Made by a program: the position numbers and the translations under genes
The notes under the pieces: generated by a model
The model's input: only the letters and a program-made list of their open reading frames with translations
Databases searched by the model: none
What the model was told of the DNA's origin: nothing
Shown here: positions 57,736-64,000 of the stretch, in pieces
How positions within the stretch are numbered: the first letter of the stretch is position 1
Layout: each line of letters opens with the position of its first letter
Source: Lasioglossum baleicum
Lineage: Eukaryota > Arthropoda > Insecta > Hymenoptera > Halictidae
Direction: 5' to 3'
Assembly: GCF_051020765.1 (NCBI RefSeq)
Contig: NC_134937.1
Location: 11,338,947 to 11,402,946, forward strand
DNA length: 64,000 nucleotides

Positions 57736-60150
57736 CGCGTGGCAGTGTAATTTGGAATCAAGAATCCGCGAGCACGAGAAAGTACAGAATAGAACGGGGC
57801 GGTCAAGGACCATATTAAAAATTCCAATCGCCCGGGAGCAGCATCAGAAATCGCAGCGAGCACTTATCCGGAGAACGCGGCGTTACGACCGGGTCGTATC
57901 GTTCGCGAACGACAGCGCTCGTAAAGCTAACGTCGCGTCGATTTATGTATCGCGAAGCGGCTCTAAAAATTCTTTTATTCTCGGGACCCTCGCTCGAATA
58001 AAATCGCCTTTTCCCAGAACCAGTCGCGGACACAGTGGGAAGTCTGGCCGCGCGCATTCTTCGGGATCGATCGGCGACATTTGGTTTTAATATTTTTCAG
58101 TCTAAGAAAATTCCGAGGAATCCCGTGGCGGCCGGTCCCGGGTCCCTTGGAACGGATTTTCGTTCGCCTTTCACCGTGTGATCCTCCATTCAAATTCCAT
58201 CGGGTTTCCCAGGGACCCCCACGCGACAATCCAAAGCCACGAAGGACGCTCGGACTGATAAAAAGAACCGATTCTCTACGGCCGTGATTCCTAACGTCCT
58301 TCCTCTCTCCCTCTCTCTCTCTTCGAGGCGGTTATTCCGATCAAAAGATAGCGAATTCCGGGTTGGCTCGGTGTGCACCCGATACCGGGGAATTTCGGCT
58401 CCGCTTCGATTGCTTTTCCACTGCGCCAACCTGCTCGACAAAGCTGAATAGCCTAATGTCGAACTCCGGCCGTGAAAGGAAGAATAGATCTCGCGTCCTG
58501 CTCGCTTGTAAGTGCGCCGGGCCTCTTTCTGCGTTTATGCCACCCCTGAATTTGTAATTCTTGCGCTTTCATTCAACCAAATCCGAGTGATTTCGTGTAA
58601 ACGCAGGGTAGATTTTTATGTAAAACATGTCTCCCGTCCCGAAGGAAATAAAATTTGTTGAATTTCGACGATGTTTCCTGCGCTCTTCATAAAATCCCGA
58701 AGCACGATACGAAGCCTGGCCTCATCTTCATTACTATAGTCCCAAGCACCTGATGCAAAGTTATTGTGTATTTCGAAACAATAATGTAATTACCAAAATG
58801 TACTCTACCTCCGCTCCCGGCTTTCATTATCCTCCTACGTCAATTTGTCGATGCGCTCCCGTGAAATATAATTAACGAAATGTTTCTGTTTCCCCAGAAA
58901 ATAATTATTACTAGAGTGAGAGAGGGGGAGAAATGAAAGGGGAGAGAGGGAGAATGGTTGCGTACGAAATGCCGCAACAATTTCGCCGGGCAATTCGAAT
59001 GACATAATTAAAATAGAAGTTTTGTGCAGAATGGAGGCCACGCGAAACCGCTCTTGGAACATTATAATCATCCCGTCTCTAACAATGATAATCACGGACG
59101 TTAAGCGCAACTACCATAAAAATTGCGCTGGTAATGCGATAATTGCATCCTGTTATTTTAGAAGGATAGAGAACGGAATAACATTTGTTCCGTGATTTAA
59201 TGAAGTATTTTATATCGTTGGGAATAAATTTTCATGTATGATATTTTAAGCGACATAAACGGATCATCTGCATATTTAGTATTAACAGGAATAATTGAAT
59301 ATAATATGCATATTTTATATTGATAGGAATAAATGAATAACCTACATATTTCGTATTATTGAAAATAAATGAATAACCCGAAGATTTTATATTGATAAAA
59401 ACAAACGGGCGATCTACATAATTTCGTATCAGTAAAAATAAATGAATAACCCGTTTTACTGCAAATAAAAATTTTTTCACTTTAACTCTGTATTCCCAAT
59501 ATTTTAAATCCCACTGTTTTTCCCATAAACGCATAAAATCTACAAATGAATCACAGTAAATTCGATCAGAGCTCCGCCGAGTTAATATCGGCAGTTTCAT
59601 AAAAACTTTACAGAGCAGGGATTCTTTCGTGGCAGTTTCTGTAAATTAAAATGTGTATTTGCATAAAGATTCTGTCGTGCGTGGAACAAAACGAAGGAGA
59701 TCTGTGTTACAGGAAAAATTGTGTTGTATCCGCGGAATGTTTGGCCGATGAGACTCGCAAATAGAATGATTACGGGTCGGTGATTGCGAGACGCGGGAAA
59801 TATTTGAGCTCCCGAGCGCAATAACGAAATTAGGGCCTTAATCTCCGCTGAAAGCATAACCGACCGCGGCCGTTATTGGTGTGCGCCGCGGCCCCGTTCG
59901 CGGACTTTAATCGTCGCCATTAATACCCGGTAATTATACCGCTATTGACCTAATAATTATTGTTTAGGCGCGCGGCCCCGCAGCCCCCTGTATTACGCAA
60001 CGACGGAGAGCCTGTGACATCGTTAACCGCGGGCAAACGTCCCCTTTGCGGTCCCGATATCGCCGCGATACGTTCCTCCCTTTTTATCCGACATCACGAC
60101 CGATTATTCGGCCGGCGTCCAACCAGCTCTTCGATTATTAGCAATCCCAA
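57736..60150. other. Non-coding stretch upstream of the kekkon gene
   Basis: Apart from the 36-38 bp minisatellite there are several TAAT words at 59920-59965 next to CpG-rich sequence. No exon was recognised. Confidence 0.35.
59250..59465 (+). repeat. Minisatellite, 36-38 bp unit, about five copies
   Basis: AATAAATGAATAACC or close variants start at 59290, 59328, 59364, 59400 and 59437, separated by TTTTATATTGATA or TTTCGTATT words. Confidence 0.7.
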
Positions 60151-60200
60151 CAACCCCGCTGTCCAAACTGCACATTTATTTTTTTCAGACGCAGAATCAA

Positions 60201-60814
60201 CCCTTAGCAGTCGAGGGGTAACTCGGAATCATCGCTAAAAATTGCTGTACCATTATTCACAGTATTCTTTCAATTGAAGGGGTGGATGGATAGAGGTGTC
60301 AAGTTTGTTTTCTGTAAAAGAGTTTTTAACAAAATATGTTGTCCTTTTTTGATCAATGAAGATAATTATTATCTTTTGTAGTATTAAAGATTTGTGTTAT
60401 TATCTTCATTCATCAAAAAAAGACAACATACCTCGCTAGAAACTCTTTTACAGAAAACACACAATTTGTTACTTGACACCTTCATCCATCCACCCCTTCA
60501 ATTATAAGGTATCATAAAATAAAAAAAGAAAACATATAGTACAACGGAATTATTCTAGATCGGAAGAAATGTTTAATTTTCGAATTAAAACAACCCCGCT
60601 GTCCAAACAGCACATTTATTTTTCTTCAGACGCAGAATCAATCCTAGCGGTCGAGGGGTGACTCGGGATCACCGCTAAAAATTGCTGTACCTTTATTCAC
60701 AGTATTCTTTCAATTATAAAGTACCATAAAATGAAAAAATTATATACAACAGAATTATTCCAGGTCGGAAGAAATGTTTAATTTTCGAGTTAAAACAGAT
60801 CCGACTGCAAAGGA
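60201..60814. mobile_element. piggyBac-like MITE, tandemly duplicated
   Basis: The left end CCCTTAGCAGTCGAGG and the inverted right end TCCTTTGCAGTCGG match the 15.7-kb element. The left TTAA has become TCAA. Confidence 0.75.
60276..60499. mobile_element. Fold-back MITE inserted in the first duplicate
   Basis: GAAGGGGTGGATGGAT at the left and ATCCATCCACCCCTTC at the right bound arms of about 90 bp (AAACTCTTTTACAGAAAAC, TTATCTTCATT). AATT is repeated on both sides (60272-60275 and 60500-60503). The second duplicate has the empty site TTTCAATTATAA. Confidence 0.88.
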
Positions 60815-60818
60815 TTAA

Positions 60819-61466
60819 AAATTTATATAAAACATAGCATTATGGCTTAATAACGTTGATAGAAGAATAAATATTTCCTTCAATTTGCTGAAATGAATGC
60901 AAGAAGAGTTTTGAAATATTTTTTGGAGAGCTGATCCACATGGAGGATAGTTCGCTGCATTTCGTGTATAGTTCTCGGGATAAGGAGGTCTGTGGCCTGA
61001 TTTTCGGAAGATGTTCGAACGAATGGTCCAAAGACCCAGTTGCACGGCTTCCGCTCGCTACTGCATTAACACGCGCTTTGAGGCGAGCGATTTTGTCCTC
61101 GCCAAGAATTCCGTGTCCTCATAACCGGGGGCGTTCCCTTTTAGACCAGGCCGTTCTGTATGCACATGCTCCTCGCAAATGAACGCTCATATTCTTCGTT
61201 CCACTACGTGTATACACACGTACATGCATACCGGTACGTTCGTGTATGAACTTGTTCTCGGGGAGCGTTGGAGTTAGCGCGTTCGTCGCCGTGCAAAATT
61301 CACCGTCTGCGACGAGGGACTCAAAAACGGGTCAAAAGATTGCATTAGAAGTTTATCGAGCTCGCAAATTGCGAGTGGCTTGCTTACCCGTGGCAACTAT
61401 CCTCGCTATTGTTAAATTATATCTTGCCGGGCTTGTACCCGTGCGGAGAAAACAATTGCAAACATT
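60819..61466. other. Non-coding stretch, nothing recognised
   Basis: Short overlapping frames with no domain. Confidence 0.4.
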
Positions 61467-61468
61467 TA

Positions 61469-61897
61469 CAGTAGGACCTCGATTAACCGGCTTGATCGGG
61501 AGACAAACAGCCCGGATAAATTAAGGCCCGATGGATAATCAAATCAAGATCCGAGGGACATATCTAAAATGTACATTAGATTCCAAAATACATTTTTTCT
61601 TTTCGAAAATTTATTTCCCTTCGCAATATAATCATTAGACTGCGGATCTGCATGCAAAATAAAAATTGCCTGCATCGATTACAAACCACAGAAACCAAAT
61701 AACAAATTCATTCTTCTTTTAATTATCTTATTAAGCTGAAACTAATACACCGATGTCCTCAAATCTTTTGAATATGTCCACTGAATTAAATTGTGCATGC
61801 TCATTTTCGTCATAAATGCATAAAATATGCAGTCTAATAATCATATCTGAACGCATATTTGTTTATAATCGGGATCCGGTTAATCGCGGTCCTACTG
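61469..61897. mobile_element. pogo/Tigger-type MITE containing a nested MITE
   Basis: The ends start CAGTAGGACCTCGATTAACC and match inversely over 22 bp with one difference. TA flanks both sides (61467-61468 and 61898-61899). Ends of the form CAGT..GACCTCGATTAACCGG are typical of pogo/Tigger elements. Half of the interior is the nested element at 61638-61834. Confidence 0.85.
61638..61834. mobile_element. GACTGCGG-type MITE nested in the pogo-type MITE
   Basis: TA-GACTGCGGATCTGCATGC opens and CATAAAATATGCAGTC-TA closes the 197-bp element. Its body is the closest relative of the copy at 14303-14493. Confidence 0.85.
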
Positions 61898-61899
61898 TA

Positions 61900-64000
61900 T
61901 TTACAAAATGTCTCTGGATGGACAATTTCATCGACTACTGTGTTCCATAAAAATCAAAATTTTTTAACGAAACGTTCAGGTAAACGACTTTAATGTATTC
62001 AGTGCAAAGTGTAAATATATTTTATGAAAAGTCCAGTAACATTTTCAAAGACACCTGAAATATAATGGCCATTTCCTGACCGCCGCCGCTCGGACGTCGG
62101 TCCCCGAGCACCCGGCAGTCCAATAAGGAATTACAGGGCAACAAAAGTAGATTGCACGGTGACCGTAAGTAAATACATTACGTTAATCGTCGGTCAGGAT
62201 AAGGGAAGGTAAGCTTGTAAAAGTGTGGTCGTTTTTTAGCGTCGTGGAAGCCCGTTGATGAGAGCCGGGTGTTTTTGCGGAGGACTTCCGTCGTTCCGAG
62301 CCGTCGGTGTCGCTGCAAATCCTGATGAAGGCAGCTGCGAGGCTGCTGAAGTACTGGCAAGGACACCTATAGCATCCTCGAGGCTCGGCTTGTTCAGAAA
62401 ACAACGCGGCTTGCTACATTCCTTCCCTTCTACTTCTACATCACTTCGTCAATTAAAGTCTGCGCTTCAATCTTCTGTATCTTCACCCTAAATGGTGCTG
62501 CCAAAAAATCCTTCCGCTAAAATCTGCATTAACCTAGCCACTACTTACAGTTGTCAAGATAAATAAACATAGAGTCGACTTATGTACTATGTACCCAAAA
62601 AATGTCCCTCGCCCTAATCCCATGGTAACAGGACTGGTTAGTAGAGGATTTCCGAAGGGAGAGGGAGTTAGGGGGATGTTATGGGGGTTGAAGATAACTG
62701 GATACTCGAGGAATCCTTGTACATGGTGTATCCGAACGCTTGGGAACCCCTGGCCAGGCGCTGGAAGAAATAAGGGTGGATTCGGTCCACTCGGACGGAT
62801 CGATGAGAGGCCTCTCGCAGGTTGCCCTCTTGTTCGTCTAGGTCATTGGAGTCGAGGACAAGGCTTCTTCTTATTCGGAGAGCCGCGGACAACAGCCTCC
62901 GCTCGGATTTCCAGCGACTTCGACGAAGATTGAACGCCCCACCCCCTCTTGACCCCCTTCCCTTCCTCGACGCTTAATACGGCCAATAACGGGACGATGT
63001 TAACTACATTCGCCCATGTTTATTGGCTCGCTCCTCCGACAGAACCCCCACCCCTTCCTTCGACTGCTCCCTCCTTTTTTATATTACGCAATTACTGGAA
63101 TAATTGAAACCCTCCCGAGAATTATTGCCGGAGGAATCTTGACGCCAGCTGCAGTTTTTGAATTCCGCGACTGCAAAGAACTTTTCATTTTCTCCCTTAC
63201 AATTTCAACTGTAACTTCGTCAATCCTCGTTATTTCCAAGTGGAACTTCTCGGGAAAATTCTCAACACCACGCACGATTTTCCAAAATTTAAGCAACAAT
63301 GGATTTTCACACTTCGTGAAGACACGCAGGTCGAAGATCAAAGTCCTGAACGATCGGAATTCGTCAATTTTGCGCTCCGCTGAAGCGAATTGTATTTCGC
63401 AAAATAAAAGAGAAGGAGAAACGAAGATAGGATAACGGTGATGGGAGGTTTGCTCCTTATCGAGAGTGGGGCGCGATTGTCGATTCGTTAAGGCGGGAAT
63501 GATAACAGGCCGGCGGCGGCGACTTCAAAGCGTGTCCGCTGGAAATGAAAGTCGCATTTAATCTCCCCTTTCGGCGCTCCCTGGGCTTCAGCCCGTCGAA
63601 CACAATCCGTTCGACGATCATTTATTCTTCAATTATTAAATGAAGCTCGAGGAACCGTCCCTTCGAAATCCGATTCCGCGACAATAACTATCCGGAGAGA
63701 CCGATCCTTTTCTTCCGCGGCGACTCACGGGATTCGACGCTTTTTACCGGATCCACAATTTGCCGGGGACACGCTTTGGGATTTTCACGTTCTACTGGTT
63801 CCTACCTCTCTCATCCCACTCTCTCTCTCGCTCTTTGTGAACCCGGTTTAACCTTTTTGCGATGTCCCGGGAATTTTTGCGTTCATCCCCTTGCTCTTTT
63901 CTGGCCAATTTCATACATAAGAGCTCTGTGCTGCAACGAACCTTTCACCGACGCCTAATTTGGTCTCAGAATTTAATACGGCATTTATATTTACAGGTGT
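61900..64000. other. Non-coding right end of the window
   Basis: No gene, exon or repeat family was recognised. Frames up to 139 codons (63016-63435) have no domain. Confidence 0.35.

Larger units (their letters stand above)
60151..60818 (+). repeat. Tandem duplication of a piggyBac-like MITE and its left flank
   Basis: CAACCCCGCTGTCCAAAC begins at 60151 and 60591. Both copies run through CAGACGCAGAATCAA into the MITE end (CCCTTAGCAGTCGAGG or TCCTAGCGGTCGAGG). Only copy 2 has the right end ACTGCAAAGGA followed by TTAA (60815-60818). Copy 1 additionally contains the 224-bp fold-back. Confidence 0.85.

Noticed and set aside
57474..57863. A 129-codon minus-strand frame across the 193-bp array
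   Set aside because: It depends on the tandem repeat, has no homology I recognise and no matching frame in the other repeat copies.

Overview
This window is eukaryotic and most likely from an insect, probably a hymenopteran. That rests on compact GT-AG introns, a Kekkon-type leucine-rich-repeat/immunoglobulin receptor gene (an arthropod family), abundant CpG, and a dense population of short DNA transposons typical of insect intergenic DNA. I see no bacterial operon, CRISPR array, rRNA or convincing tRNA. The organism assignment is inference.

Only one host gene can be reconstructed with confidence. It is a kekkon-family gene on the minus strand (coding 56064 to 53061). Its three coding exons join in frame to a 725-residue protein with signal peptide, LRR-NT, leucine-rich repeats, LRR-CT, one Ig domain, a transmembrane helix and a cytoplasmic tail of about 300 residues. 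A strong splice acceptor at 56327-56329 implies at least one further 5' non-coding exon to the right, so part or all of 56.4-64 kb may be intron or regulatory DNA of this gene.

The second gene-bearing unit is a complete two-gene PIF/Harbinger transposon at 16841-20973. It has a TTA target-site duplication and 42-bp terminal inverted repeats with one mismatch. It carries an intact spliced DDE transposase (410 residues) and an intact spliced MADF-BESS DNA-binding protein (247 residues), both on the minus strand. An inverted, roughly 95% identical partial copy of the transposase first exon abuts the transposase 3' end.

The rest is non-coding, and much of it is mobile-element debris and small tandem arrays. 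The elements are a Tc1-like MITE (4.7 kb), a hAT MITE with an 8-bp duplication nested in an older TIR element (11.8-12.6 kb), piggyBac-like MITEs with TTAA sites (15.7 and 60.2 kb), and a 196-bp-arm fold-back (23.2 kb). There are also three members of an unclassified family with ends CCACGCTTATATTA (14.7, 26.3-27.1 and 33.6-34.2 kb), two mariner derivatives (42.9 and 43.4 kb), a pogo-like MITE with another MITE inside it (61.5 kb), and several copies of a TA-target MITE beginning GACTGCGG. Small tandem arrays with 105-201 bp units lie at 7.1, 8.9, 12.3, 31.2, 32.1 and 57.2 kb. Very degenerate minisatellites lie at 36.8, 41.3 and 51.4 kb. I did not recognise conserved exons elsewhere, and absence of a gene call in those stretches means only that I could not support one by eye.
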